NCBI GenBank assembly: GCA_016213625.1
Contig: JACQZZ010000099.1
Span: 1 to 36,823, forward strand
Length of the DNA stretch: 36,823 bases
Direction of reading: 5' to 3'
Source: Actinomycetota bacterium
Lineage (GTDB): Bacteria; Actinomycetota; Acidimicrobiia; Acidimicrobiales; Ilumatobacteraceae
This document shows positions 16,320 through 24,296 of the stretch, piece after piece. Each line of letters begins with the position of its first letter. Positions within the stretch are counted from its first letter, which is position 1. The translations under genes and the position numbers were made by a program. Under the pieces are notes generated by a model, which did no database searches, had not been told where the DNA came from, and saw only the letters and a program-made list of their open reading frames with translations.

Positions 16320-17113
16320 ACGGGCTCCAGTTCGATGAGCATGTGCAGACGGAGGCGAGCGAGGTCGCCGAGAGCGAACGCCAGCCCGATGGCGGGTGAC
16401 GAGGGGTCGACGCGACCGAGCGCCGTGGCCACGTGCGGCAACGACGACGGCGAGATGCGAGCCAGCAGGTTCACCAACACCGCTCGATGGCTGGTGAGGA
16501 AACGCCCTTCGGCCAGACCACCAGCGATCGCGGAGGCCACCTGCGCACTGGGGGCGTGCAACAGCCCTGCGAGATCGGGTGTGATGGCCAGCTCGGGCAG
16601 CTCGCCGATGGACTCCACCACCGACCGCCGAGCGGTGCTGCACGCGAGTCGTGGCGACCAGTCGATCATCCACGCACCGAGCGGACCCGAGGCGGCCAGC
16701 ACCCGCGCGTGGCGGACCGGGTCGGTGCGATGGCGTGCCAGCAGGGTGGGCACCAACTCGGGCGACAGACGCCGGCCCGAGTGGATGACCGCCAGCACCC
16801 ATTCGTCCTCGAGCAGCGGCCAGTCGTCGATCACACGCCGCCAGGTGCCCGATGCCGTGGCGGGAGTGAGCGGCCGCGGATCATCGGCCGGGGGTGCCGC
16901 CAGCGTGGCCGGTGGGCCGGGCACCACGCCGGCACGCCGCACCACGGTGCATGCTGCCACCTGCTGCAGCAGCCGTTGCGAGGGCGTGGGCAACGCCGCG
17001 TCGGCGGCGAGGTCGGCCAGCCCGCCAGCGGGCGGTGCCGGAGGCTCGCGCCGGTCGGTCCCCAACAGCGCGACGGTGACGGCGTCGGTCCAGTACCGCT
17101 GCAGGTCGGTCAT
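16316..17113 (-). CDS. DUF5691 family protein
   Basis: A 265-residue helical protein that begins MTDLQRYWTDAVTVALLGTD and contains LPTPSQRLLQQVAACTVVRRAG. It overlaps both neighbours by 4 bp (ATGA at each end), so it is translated as part of a chain between the SWIM and MoxR genes. The composition and operon position fit DUF5691, a family found with SWIM and MoxR genes. No catalytic motif or transmembrane segment is seen. It may be a HEAT-like helical scaffold, given regular helix repeats such as LVPTLLARHRTDPVRHARVL. Function unknown. Confidence 0.72.
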   Translation of the reverse strand: MTDLQRYWTDAVTVALLGTDRREPPAPPAGGLADLAADAALPTPSQRLLQQVAACTVVRRAGVVPGPPATLAAPPADDPRPLTPATASGTWRRVIDDWPLLEDEWVLAVIHSGRRLSPELVPTLLARHRTDPVRHARVLAASGPLGAWMIDWSPRLACSTARRSVVESIGELPELAITPDLAGLLHAPSAQVASAIAGGLAEGRFLTSHRAVLVNLLARISPSSLPHVATALGRVDPSSPAIGLAFALGDLARLRLHMLIELEPV

Positions 17114-18531
17114 GCGGCACCCACGAACGACGGGTCGGCGACGGGGCCGACGTCGACCGCTCGATCGGGCAGGTGCGCGGTGAGCGGCACGAGTCCTTTC
17201 GGGGTCCACTCGGCGGTGATGGGCAACGGAGCGCCCTGGCTGCACGCGAGCAGCGCGGCGAGGCCACTGACGCCCTCGACGACCGGCAACGACCCGTCGC
17301 GATCGGTGAGCACCCAGCGGCCGTTCACTCGCGTGGGCGCAGCGAGCACGCACAGCGGGAAGCGCTCGATCCAGGGTTCGGCGATGATGGCGTCACCCAC
17401 CTGTGTGCACGCCTGTGCCACCGAGGAGGGCCGCACGTCGACCGCAGGTTCAGGCTCGCCATGACGGCGACCGACGATGGAGCGCAGCCCCAGGGCGCCC
17501 GGGTACCGGAACAGGTCGGCGTGCAGGCTGGTGCCCACCACCAACGAGTCGTCGAGTCGCTGCTGGTACGCGGCGAACGACATCACCATGGCCCACCGGC
17601 CCGAGTTCGCCCCGCGGAGCCACAGCCGGCGCACCTCGATGCGGTCTTCGCGCACGTCGCTGCGGCCCATGACCACCCAATGGTCAGTGTGGGGTACGCC
17701 CGCCAGGACGTCGGCCTGGCGAACCTGCCACCCCATGGTGGCGGCGACGGAGTCGGCGAGCGGGGCCGGCAGTGAGCCCAGCTGACGACCCGCCACCGCC
17801 AACAGGTGCAGGATGCCCAGTTCCGTGAGCACGTGTTCGTGCCAGTCGGGGCCGTTGCCCACGGCCCCGGCGAGCCGCCGTACCCGATTCGACAGGCCAC
17901 CGACCTGCGCGTCGACCAGGCGCGCGGCCAGGTCGTCCCACGTGCGATAGCTGGCGAGTGATGGGTCGGTGAGGCCGGTGCGCAGCCGATCGTCGAGCCA
18001 GCGGTCGAGCTCGGCGAGGCCGGCGGCCATGCGCGCGACTCGATCGTCGCGACTGGGATTGGGGTCCGTCGGCGGCGGGGGCGGCGATGGCTCGGGCGCG
18101 GACGTGTCGCCGGCGCCGACGTCGGCAGCCGACGAGGGAGGCTCGGGCGAGGCGAGGGGCGGCTCGGGTGGCCCCGGCGGAGGCGCGGCACCGGCGAGCG
18201 GCGCGAGCCACGACGTGACGAACCTGGGCGGCTCACCCACCGCTTCGGCCACCTGCCCGCGTGCCCACAGCAGCAACAGCGCGAGCACGTGCTTGCACGG
18301 GCGCACCCGGCTGGGGCAGGTGCAGCGAAACGCGACCGCCACGTGATCCGCCACGCACTCGTACGGCTCGGCGCTGCCGCCCACGCACCGCCCCCACACC
18401 GCACGGTGGTCGCACCCGGCGCCGGACCACCGCCCGGGCACGGCCAACGGCTGCGCCGCGCTCACGGACGCCGGTTTCGGCGCGAGCGCGAGCACCTGCT
18501 CGACCTGCCACCGACCCTGCAACGCGCTCAC
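17110..18531 (-). CDS. SWIM zinc-finger protein, first gene of the MoxR-VWA operon
   Basis: A 473-residue protein with a SWIM zinc finger near the N-terminus: FRCTCPSRVRPCKHVLAL, with ligands Cys70, Cys72, Cys79 and His81. SWIM domains bind nucleic acid or proteins. A long proline/serine/alanine linker follows (about residues 115-160), then a helical C-terminal part of some 300 residues. I place the start at the GTG at 18531, not the GTG at 18558, because TACGGT ends 6 nt before it. This would be a leaderless start for the whole five-gene operon. The stop overlaps the next ATG (ATGA). The gene diverges from the copper operon across a 145-bp intergenic region. Confidence 0.82.
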   Translation of the reverse strand: MSALQGRWQVEQVLALAPKPASVSAAQPLAVPGRWSGAGCDHRAVWGRCVGGSAEPYECVADHVAVAFRCTCPSRVRPCKHVLALLLLWARGQVAEAVGEPPRFVTSWLAPLAGAAPPPGPPEPPLASPEPPSSAADVGAGDTSAPEPSPPPPPTDPNPSRDDRVARMAAGLAELDRWLDDRLRTGLTDPSLASYRTWDDLAARLVDAQVGGLSNRVRRLAGAVGNGPDWHEHVLTELGILHLLAVAGRQLGSLPAPLADSVAATMGWQVRQADVLAGVPHTDHWVVMGRSDVREDRIEVRRLWLRGANSGRWAMVMSFAAYQQRLDDSLVVGTSLHADLFRYPGALGLRSIVGRRHGEPEPAVDVRPSSVAQACTQVGDAIIAEPWIERFPLCVLAAPTRVNGRWVLTDRDGSLPVVEGVSGLAALLACSQGAPLPITAEWTPKGLVPLTAHLPDRAVDVGPVADPSFVGAA

Positions 18532-18537
18532 GCCGAC

Positions 18538-18543
18538 ACCGTA
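18538..18543 (-). promoter_or_regulatory. -10 hexamer of the SWIM-MoxR-VWA operon
   Basis: TACGGT on the minus strand ends 6 nt before the GTG at 18531. It is the only promoter-like element seen for the five genes, whose junctions are otherwise overlaps or a 9-bp gap. Confidence 0.5.
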
Positions 18544-18636
18544 CTCAGGGGGTGTCACGCGGCACGTCCGGCGCCGATCGTCGCAGGTGAGCGAGGTTCC
18601 TCGGGACGTTGGTCACATCCAAAATGGGCCGGTCGT

Positions 18637-18662
18637 CCCATGGGTTTCCGGGAACCCACGGG
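18637..18662. promoter_or_regulatory. Inverted repeat upstream of the copper operon
   Basis: The repeat is TGGGTT (18641-18646), a 6-nt centre TCCGGG and AACCCA (18653-18658). An outer CCC/GGG pair flanks it past one mismatch on each side. It ends 14 bp before the ATG of the PCuAC gene, over the expected -35 region, so it may be an operator for a metal-responsive repressor. The G/C-rich dyad is reminiscent of CsoR sites but is not a clear match. Confidence 0.4.
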
Positions 18663-18676
18663 CGAGACTGAACGAC

Positions 18677-19300
18677 ATGAAGGGTATGACCAGTCACAAC
18701 ACCCCCACCCGTATCCGCCGAGCCTCGGCTGCACTCGCGGTCGGCCTGCTCGCATTCGGTACCGCCGCCTGTGGCGACGACAGCTCCGACTCCGCCGACA
18801 CGGCAGCGCCCACCACCGTGGCCGAGACCGTCGAGATCGGCAGTGCCGCACCGGCCACCGACGTCGTCGTCGAGGGCCAGTGGGCACGCACCAGCCCGGC
18901 AGATGCCGCCAACGGTGCCGCGTACTTCACCATCACCAGCGCCGACGCCGACAAGTTGATCAGCGTGATGGCCGACACGTCGGTTGCGGGGATGACCGAG
19001 ATGCACGAGACGGTCATGACGGAAGACACCGAGACGTCGATGGCGATGGGCTCCGACACGACCACGGCGATGGGCTCCGACACCACGATGGCCGGCATGG
19101 GCGAGATGACCATGCGACCCGTCGACTTCATCGACCTGCCGGCCGGTACGGCCGTGGAACTGAAGCCGGGTGGCTACCACATCATGCTGATGGAACTCGC
19201 CAAGCCGCTCGTCGTGGGCGACACCATCACCCTCACCCTCACCCTCGAGAAGGCCGGCGAGATCATCATCGACGTCCCGGTCCTCGACGAGGCCCCGTGA
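18677..19300 (+). CDS. PCuA(C)-family copper chaperone lipoprotein with Met-rich insert
   Basis: A 207-residue lipoprotein. After a basic N-terminus and hydrophobic run, the lipobox FGTAAC places the lipidated cysteine near residue 34. The outer domain has the PCuAC layout: NGAAYFTITSADADKLISV, then MHETV, a gap, and PGGYHIMLMELAKPL. The expected copper ligands are a His and Met before the gap and the His-x-Met at YHIM. PCuAC proteins deliver Cu(I) to the CuA site of cytochrome c oxidase together with SCO1, which is encoded two genes downstream. Between the ligand blocks lies an insert with seven or more methionines built on a repeated MGSDTT unit. Its stop overlaps the TlpA start (GTGA). The ATG at 18677 has GAGACT ending 7 nt upstream; ATG at 18686 is an alternative. 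Confidence 0.82.
   Translation: MKGMTSHNTPTRIRRASAALAVGLLAFGTAACGDDSSDSADTAAPTTVAETVEIGSAAPATDVVVEGQWARTSPADAANGAAYFTITSADADKLISVMADTSVAGMTEMHETVMTEDTETSMAMGSDTTTAMGSDTTMAGMGEMTMRPVDFIDLPAGTAVELKPGGYHIMLMELAKPLVVGDTITLTLTLEKAGEIIIDVPVLDEAP
19042..19083 (+). repeat. 18-bp direct repeat coding for the Met-rich insert of PCuAC
   Basis: The 18-bp sequence GGCGATGGGCTCCGACAC occurs at 19042-19059 and exactly again at 19066-19083, a period of 24 bp (8 codons). It encodes AMGSDT twice. Exact identity suggests recent slippage-type duplication. Confidence 0.85.
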
Positions 19301-19827
19301 TCCTCCGCCACCGACGCGCCATCACCACCATTCCTCGGCTCGGCCTGTTCATGGCCGCGCTGGTGGTCGGCGCGTGCGGTGGCGGCAGCAGCGACTCCGC
19401 CTCGGGCCCGTCCGCCGTGAAGTTCACGGCCGCCGACGGGTCCGAGGCCTCGCTGTCGTCCATGGCGGGGACACCCGTCGTGGTCAACATGTGGGCCACG
19501 TGGTGCACCCCGTGCGTGAAGGAGATGCCGGCGTTCGACGAAGTCGCGTCCTCCACCGACGGCGTACGGGTCATCGGCGTCAACGTCGGCGACACCGCGG
19601 AGGCCGCATCCGAATTCGCTGATGAACTCGGCGTCACCTACGAGCAGTTCACCGACCCCGACGGCAACCTGTCCACCGCACTGGCGGTGTCGGGGCTGCC
19701 CGCCACCGCGTTCGTCGACGCGGATGGCAAGGTGGTCGACGTCCACCAGGGCGCCTACACCGCGGACGAGCTTCGCGACGCCATTTCCCAGCACTTCCCC
19801 GACCCCGACGGAGGAACCACCCCGTGA
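19297..19827 (+). CDS. TlpA/ResA-like thiol-disulfide lipoprotein
   Basis: A 176-residue lipoprotein with lipobox VVGAC and a thioredoxin fold facing outward. The active site is MWATWCTPCVKEMPAF (WCxPC), followed by the cis-proline block VSGLPATAFVDADGKVV. Proteins of this type reduce disulfides in extracytoplasmic partners. Between PCuAC and SCO1 its likely job is to keep the cysteines of SCO1 or of the CuA subunit reduced for copper loading. The GTG start and the stop both overlap the neighbours by 4 bp (GTGA), so the operon is translationally coupled. Confidence 0.85.
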   Translation: MILRHRRAITTIPRLGLFMAALVVGACGGGSSDSASGPSAVKFTAADGSEASLSSMAGTPVVVNMWATWCTPCVKEMPAFDEVASSTDGVRVIGVNVGDTAEAASEFADELGVTYEQFTDPDGNLSTALAVSGLPATAFVDADGKVVDVHQGAYTADELRDAISQHFPDPDGGTTP

Positions 19828-20426
19828 GCCGTCTCACACGATCCATCGCCGCCCTCGCCATGGCCTCGCTCCTCCTCGCCGCGTGCGGCGAGAACAAGGA
19901 GGCCAAGGTGGTCAGCGGCTACCAGCTCGACCCGCCACCCCAGGTGGGCGCGCTCTCGCTGCCCGACGCCAGCGCCGAGAACGCCGACGTCGCGTTCACC
20001 GCTGCCGACGGCGAGTTCCTGGTGGTCTACTTCGGCTACACGCAGTGCCCCGACGTCTGCCCCACCACCCTCAACGAGGTGAAGAAGGCCCTGAAGGCCA
20101 TCGGCGACGATGCCGAGAAGGTCGACGTGGGGATGATCACCATCGACCCCGATCGCGACGACGGCGAACTGCTCACCAACTACGTGCAGAGCTTCGTTCC
20201 GGGGGCACACGCGTGGCGCACCGACGACGACGCGTTGCTCGAGCAGGTCGCCACGACCTTCGGGGCCAGCTACTCCGTGACCACCAATGCCGAGGGTGCC
20301 ATCGAAGTGAGCCACAGCGGCAACCTGTACGTGGTCGATCCCGCGGGTACCGTGGTACTGCAGTGGCCGTTCGGCTTGCAGGCCGATGCCATTGCCACCG
20401 ACCTCGAGATCCTGTTGGGAAGTTGA
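19824..20426 (+). CDS. SCO1/SenC copper-chaperone lipoprotein
   Basis: A 200-residue lipoprotein (lipobox LLAAC) with the SCO copper site: FGYTQCPDVCPTTLNEV (CxxxC) and a distal histidine in VSHSGNLYVVDPAG. These two cysteines and the histidine are the canonical Cu ligands. SCO proteins assemble the CuA centre of cytochrome c oxidase. The GTG start overlaps the TlpA stop. It is followed after 3 bp by a small cupredoxin gene. The family call is firm; the target oxidase is not in the window. Confidence 0.9.
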   Translation: MSRLTRSIAALAMASLLLAACGENKEAKVVSGYQLDPPPQVGALSLPDASAENADVAFTAADGEFLVVYFGYTQCPDVCPTTLNEVKKALKAIGDDAEKVDVGMITIDPDRDDGELLTNYVQSFVPGAHAWRTDDDALLEQVATTFGASYSVTTNAEGAIEVSHSGNLYVVDPAGTVVLQWPFGLQADAIATDLEILLGS

Positions 20427-20429
20427 GCC

Positions 20430-20816
20430 ATGTTCCGACGCATCGTCGCCGTAGTCCTCGTGTCCACGTCGTTGCTCGCCGTCGCCGCATGCGGTGACGA
20501 TGGTGGTGGCACCACCGCGCAGGCCCAGTGGGGCGCGCTCGGCGCCGACGAGAAGGCCACCTACGAGTACGTGGTTCCCTATGGCACCAGCGTGCGCATC
20601 GACCAGGGGCAAGTGGTCGACCTGATGCCGCAGCTGCTGGAGGTCGCCGTGGGCGAGTCCATTCGCATCACGAACCAGGACGGGCGCGACTACATGATCG
20701 GGCCGTTCTACGTCACCGCCGGACAGTCCCTCGCGATGCGGTTCACCCAGCCCGGCGAGCTGTCGGGCGTGTGCAGCATGAACCCCGAGGGTGAGTTCAT
20801 CATTCGGGTCACCTGA
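20430..20816 (+). CDS. Small cupredoxin-like lipoprotein
   Basis: A 128-residue lipoprotein with lipobox AVAAC. The mature part has the order of a small cupredoxin-like beta sandwich: LEVAVGESIRITNQDGRDYMIGPFYVTAGQS, with a late CSMNPEGEFIIRV. Cys and Met are present near the end, but the His pattern of type 1 copper proteins (HxxxC..H..M) is incomplete, so copper binding is uncertain. It ends the copper operon and may pass or buffer copper for SCO1. It starts at ATG 20430, 3 bp after the SCO1 stop. Confidence 0.65.
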   Translation: MFRRIVAVVLVSTSLLAVAACGDDGGGTTAQAQWGALGADEKATYEYVVPYGTSVRIDQGQVVDLMPQLLEVAVGESIRITNQDGRDYMIGPFYVTAGQSLAMRFTQPGELSGVCSMNPEGEFIIRVT

Positions 20817-20824
20817 TTCCGCAG

Positions 20825-20830
20825 TACCCT
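20825..20830 (+). promoter_or_regulatory. -10 hexamer of the cystathionine beta-synthase gene
   Basis: TACCCT ends 7 nt before the ATG at 20838, only 9 bp after the copper-operon stop. It lets the transsulfuration genes be expressed separately as a leaderless mRNA and leaves no room for a SAM riboswitch. Confidence 0.5.
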
Positions 20831-20837
20831 CGGCCCC

Positions 20838-22250
20838 ATGGCTCGAGGGAACGACGCATCCGACCCGCGGCTCCACGGCACCGACATCGCCGAGAGCGTC
20901 ATCGACCTCATCGGCAACACGCCGTTGGTTCGCCTGAAGCGCATCAGCGAGCTGCACGGCATCCAGTGCGTGCTGGCGATGAAGATGGAGACCACCAATC
21001 CGGGCGGCTCGGCCAAGGACCGACCCGCATTGGAGATGATCCTCGCCGCCGAGCGCGAGGGGCTGTTGCAGCCTGGCGGCACCATCGTGGAACCCACAAG
21101 TGGCAACACCGGCGTGGGCCTCGCCATCGTGGCCGCGCAACGGGGCTACCACTGTGTGTTCGTGATGACCGACAAGGTGGCACCCGAGAAGGTGAGCCTG
21201 TTGCGCGCCTATGGCGCGGAAGTGGTGGTGTGCCCCGTCGCGGTCCCACCCGAAGACCCCCAGAGCTACTACAAGGTGGCCGAGCGACTCACCGTGGAAC
21301 GACAGGCGTTCCGACCCAACCAGTACGCCAACCCGAACAACCCGCTCGCTCACGAGCGCACCACCGGGCCCGAACTGTGGGCGCAGACCGGTGGTCGCAT
21401 CACCCACTTCGTGGCCGGCGCCGGCACGTGCGGCACCATCACGGGCACCGCCCGCTACCTCAAGTCGATGAACCCGGCGATCAAGGTGATCGCCGGCGAC
21501 CCCGACGCCTCGGTGTTCAGCGGCGGCTCCGGTCGGCCGTACCTCGTGGAGGGCGTGGGTGAGGATTTCTACCCCGCGGCGTGGGCTCCTGAGTTGTACG
21601 ACGACGTCATCCCCATCAGCGACGAGGAGAGCTTCCTCACCGCCCGCGAGGTGAGCCGCGAGGAGGGCATCCTCATCGGCGGCTCGGGTGGCATGGCGGT
21701 GGCCGCGGCCATCAAGGTCGCGAAGCAGGCGGGTCCCGACGACATCGTGGTGGTGCTGAACCCCGACTCCGGCCGCGGGTACCTGTCGAGGGTGTTCGAC
21801 GACGCGTGGATGGCCAATTTCGGATTCCTGCGCGAGTGCGACGAATGCATCGCCGCGGTGCTCGACACACGAGGCGACACACCGTCGCTGCTGTACGTGA
21901 ACCCGTCACACACGGTGCGCGACGCCATCGACCTGATGCGCGCCAACGGCGTGAGTCAGCTCCCGGTGTGCAAGAACACTCCCCCGTTCGCCGCTGCGGA
22001 AGTGGCCGGCGCGGTCGACGAGCTCGACCTGCTCGAGGCCATCGCCCGCGACGCATCCACACTCTCGCAGCCGGTCGAGCACGTCATGGGCCCGAAGCTG
22101 CCCACCATTGGTGTCGGCCAGAAGGTGTCGCTCGCTGTCGAGATGCTCGACGGCGCTCCCGCCCTGCTCGTGCTCGCCGGTGGGCGTCCGTTGAGCGTGC
22201 TCACCAGAACCGATCTCCTGACCTACTTCGAGGTGCTGAGCAATGGGTGA
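20838..22250 (+). CDS. cbs: Cystathionine beta-synthase with C-terminal CBS domains
   Basis: A 470-residue PLP enzyme that condenses serine and homocysteine to cystathionine. The catalytic domain shows DLIGNTPLVRL, the PLP-lysine block NPGGSAKDRPA, EPTSGNTGVGLAIVAAQRGY, the phosphate loop GAGTCGTITG and IGGSGGMAVAAA. After about residue 340 come two CBS repeats (SLLYVNPSHTVRDAIDLMRA with NGVSQLPV, and PLSVLTRTDLLTYF). They can bind adenosyl ligands such as SAM in relatives. There is no N-terminal heme domain. The stop overlaps the start of the next gene by 8 bp, so the two are coupled as one transsulfuration operon. Confidence 0.9.
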   Translation: MARGNDASDPRLHGTDIAESVIDLIGNTPLVRLKRISELHGIQCVLAMKMETTNPGGSAKDRPALEMILAAEREGLLQPGGTIVEPTSGNTGVGLAIVAAQRGYHCVFVMTDKVAPEKVSLLRAYGAEVVVCPVAVPPEDPQSYYKVAERLTVERQAFRPNQYANPNNPLAHERTTGPELWAQTGGRITHFVAGAGTCGTITGTARYLKSMNPAIKVIAGDPDASVFSGGSGRPYLVEGVGEDFYPAAWAPELYDDVIPISDEESFLTAREVSREEGILIGGSGGMAVAAAIKVAKQAGPDDIVVVLNPDSGRGYLSRVFDDAWMANFGFLRECDECIAAVLDTRGDTPSLLYVNPSHTVRDAIDLMRANGVSQLPVCKNTPPFAAAEVAGAVDELDLLEAIARDASTLSQPVEHVMGPKLPTIGVGQKVSLAVEMLDGAPALLVLAGGRPLSVLTRTDLLTYFEVLSNG

Positions 22251-23397
22251 CACCGACGAACAGAGCGCGTGGGGGTTCGAGACCCGCGCCATCCACGCCG
22301 GACAGGACCCCGACCCCGTGTCGGGCGCCGTCGTCGTGCCCATCAGCCTGAGCACCACGTTCGCCCAGGACGAGGTGGGGCAGCACAAGGGCTACGAGTA
22401 CAGCCGCAGCGGCAACCCCACCCGCACGGCGTACGAGACCCAGGTGGCCGCGCTCGAGGACGCACGTCACGGGCTGGCGTTCGCCAGTGGCCTGGCCGCC
22501 GAGGACAACGTGCTCCGACTGCTCGCTCCCGGCCAACGAGTGCTGTTGGGCAACGATGCGTACGGCGGCACGTTCCGCCTCATCAGCAAGGTGCACACAC
22601 ACCTCGCGTGGACCGCGGTCGACCTGCTCGACCTCGACGCGCTCGTGGCAGCGTGGCCATCCGACACCGCGCTCGTGTGGCTGGAGACGCCCACCAACCC
22701 GTTGCTGCGCTGCTTCGACATCGAGGCCATCACCGCCATCGCCCACGAGCGCGGCGCGATGGTGTGCGTCGACAACACGTTCGCCACGCCGTTCCTGCAG
22801 CAGCCACTGTCCCTCGGCGCCGACATCGTGGTGCACTCGGCCACGAAGTACCTCGGGGGCCACAGCGACGTGGTCGGCGGATTCCTGGCGCTCTCCGACG
22901 ACGAACTGGCCCAACGGCTGCGGTTCACCCAGAACGCCGCCGGCGCGGTACCGGCGCCCTTCGACTGCTACCTCACCCTGCGCGGGGTGAAGACCCTCGC
23001 CGTGCGCATGGAGCGCCACTGTGCCAACGCCCGCGCGGTGGTGGATCTGTTGGTGGGTCACCCCGCCGTCGAGCGCGTGCTCTACCCGCAGTTGCCCGAC
23101 CATCCCGGCCACGCCGCCGCGGCGCGCCAGATGCGCGACTTCGGCGGCATGGTGAGCTTCACCCTCAGGGGCGGCCGCGACGCCGCGCTGCGGGTGGCCG
23201 CGGCCACCGAACTGTTCACCCTCGGCGAGTCGCTCGGAGCGGTGGAGAGCCTCATCGAGCACCCGGGGCAGATGACCCACGCCTCGGCCGCAGGTTCACC
23301 GCTGGAGGTGCCCGATCACCTCATCCGGTTGTCGGTGGGCATCGAGAGCGCCCACGATCTGGTGGCCGACCTCGAGCAGGCCCTCACCACGGCCTGA
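22243..23397 (+). CDS. Cystathionine gamma-lyase / gamma-synthase
   Basis: A 384-residue Cys/Met-metabolism PLP enzyme. It has ETRAIHAGQDPDPVSGAVV, YEYSRSGNPTRTAYE, LAFASGLAAEDNVL, WLETPTNPL, VCVDNTFATPFLQQPL and the PLP-lysine block VVHSATKYLGGHSDVVGG. Gamma-synthase and gamma-lyase cannot be told apart by motif alone. Coupling with cystathionine beta-synthase favours a lyase that makes cysteine from cystathionine (reverse transsulfuration), although a metB-like synthase is possible. The ATG at 22243 overlaps the cbs stop by 8 bp. It converges with the lipoprotein gene across 12 bp, with no terminator hairpin visible. Confidence 0.87.
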   Translation: MGDTDEQSAWGFETRAIHAGQDPDPVSGAVVVPISLSTTFAQDEVGQHKGYEYSRSGNPTRTAYETQVAALEDARHGLAFASGLAAEDNVLRLLAPGQRVLLGNDAYGGTFRLISKVHTHLAWTAVDLLDLDALVAAWPSDTALVWLETPTNPLLRCFDIEAITAIAHERGAMVCVDNTFATPFLQQPLSLGADIVVHSATKYLGGHSDVVGGFLALSDDELAQRLRFTQNAAGAVPAPFDCYLTLRGVKTLAVRMERHCANARAVVDLLVGHPAVERVLYPQLPDHPGHAAAARQMRDFGGMVSFTLRGGRDAALRVAAATELFTLGESLGAVESLIEHPGQMTHASAAGSPLEVPDHLIRLSVGIESAHDLVADLEQALTTA

Positions 23398-23409
23398 CCA
23401 CCGTCGCCG

Positions 23410-24282
23410 TCAGGGAATGGCGTGCAGCCCGTGCACGGGGTTGGCGTTGACCACCCAGCCGTCCTCGCAGCGCACGGGCACGGTCACGAACTCGGTACCG
23501 GCCAGCGTGGCCGACAGGGTGTACTCGCCCGGCGGCACGTTGGGCCACAGCACGCCACCGTCGATGGAGGTGGTCTGCTGCGCCGCATCGGGCAGCACCT
23601 GGTCGTTGAAGTAGATCGGCGTGGCGAGCGGCGGGTCGATCTGCACCGTCGCTCCGGCCAGGCCGTGCGGGTGGAACTCGATGAACTCGGCGAAACTCAT
23701 GCCCACCATGCGCGGGTCGCCCACGGTGGTGACGATGACGCATCCGCCCTCGAACGGATCCTTGCCGGTGAACCCACCGACGAGCGCCTTCAGCCCGTCG
23801 TAGATCGCATCGGTGGGCGTCTGGAAGTTCACGCCGTCGATCTCATACCCGTGTTCGTCGTCGAGTGTGAACGTCTGCACGTGGATGGAGTGGTGCCCGT
23901 CGGCCTCGATGTAGAGGGTGACCGGCGCGCTGGCGGGCACCTCGATCTCGTAGCTGCCGTCGGCACCGGTGGTGGCCGACAGTTCGGGATACTCCTCGGC
24001 GCGGATGGTGGCGCCCACGATGGGGTCGGGCGTGTTGAACGTGTAGGCGGTGCCGCGCAACACCCCCGTGGAGTCGAGTGCCGCCGTGGTGTCGGGCGTG
24101 GTCGTGTCCGGCATGGTCGTGTCCGGCATGGTCGTGTCCGGTGCCGCGGTGGTGTCGGGAGCGATGGTCGTCTCGGGGGGCGGGGTCGCCCCCGAGTCGG
24201 ATGCATCGCTGCCGCACGCGGCCAGCACGATGGCTGCTCCGATGGTGAGGGCGAGCAGAGGACGACGACCGAGGCGATGCAT
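23410..24282 (-). CDS. Lipoprotein with carboxypeptidase-regulatory-like beta domain
   Basis: A 290-residue lipoprotein (lipobox VLAAC). After a Thr/Pro/Asp-rich spacer with three tandem TMPDT-type units comes a domain beginning LRGTAYTFNTPDPIVGATIR and containing TTGADGSYEIEVPASAPVTLYI. This is the pattern of a carboxypeptidase-regulatory-like (transthyretin-type) beta sandwich. The C-terminal part repeats a similar theme (GVLWPNVPPGEYTLSATLAG). Function unknown. The start at 24282 is supported by TACCGT ending 7 nt upstream. The gene follows the amine oxidase by 14 bp but seems to have its own promoter. Confidence 0.7.
   Translation of the reverse strand: MHRLGRRPLLALTIGAAIVLAACGSDASDSGATPPPETTIAPDTTAAPDTTMPDTTMPDTTTPDTTAALDSTGVLRGTAYTFNTPDPIVGATIRAEEYPELSATTGADGSYEIEVPASAPVTLYIEADGHHSIHVQTFTLDDEHGYEIDGVNFQTPTDAIYDGLKALVGGFTGKDPFEGGCVIVTTVGDPRMVGMSFAEFIEFHPHGLAGATVQIDPPLATPIYFNDQVLPDAAQQTTSIDGGVLWPNVPPGEYTLSATLAGTEFVTVPVRCEDGWVVNANPVHGLHAIP
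24097..24141 (-). repeat. Three tandem 15-bp units in the lipoprotein spacer
   Basis: Three adjacent 15-bp copies encode the repeated Pro-Asp-Thr-Thr-Met/Thr spacer. The copies at 24112-24126 and 24127-24141 are identical and the one at 24097-24111 differs at one base. Slippage could change the length of the spacer without breaking the frame. Confidence 0.85.
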
Positions 24283-24289
24283 GACGGCG

Positions 24290-24295
24290 ACGGTA
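24290..24295 (-). promoter_or_regulatory. -10 hexamer of the lipoprotein gene
   Basis: TACCGT on the minus strand ends 7 nt before the ATG at 24282 and lies in the 14-bp gap between it and the amine oxidase stop. Confidence 0.45.
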
Positions 24296-24296
24296 G

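Noticed and set aside
20817..20837. Possible SAM or other riboswitch before cystathionine beta-synthase
   Set aside because: Only 21 bp separate the two genes and the predicted mRNA is leaderless, so there is no room for an aptamer.
24097..24141. Short tandem repeats as a CRISPR or regulatory array
   Set aside because: The 15-bp units are a multiple of three, lie inside the lipoprotein gene and encode a Thr/Pro/Asp spacer.
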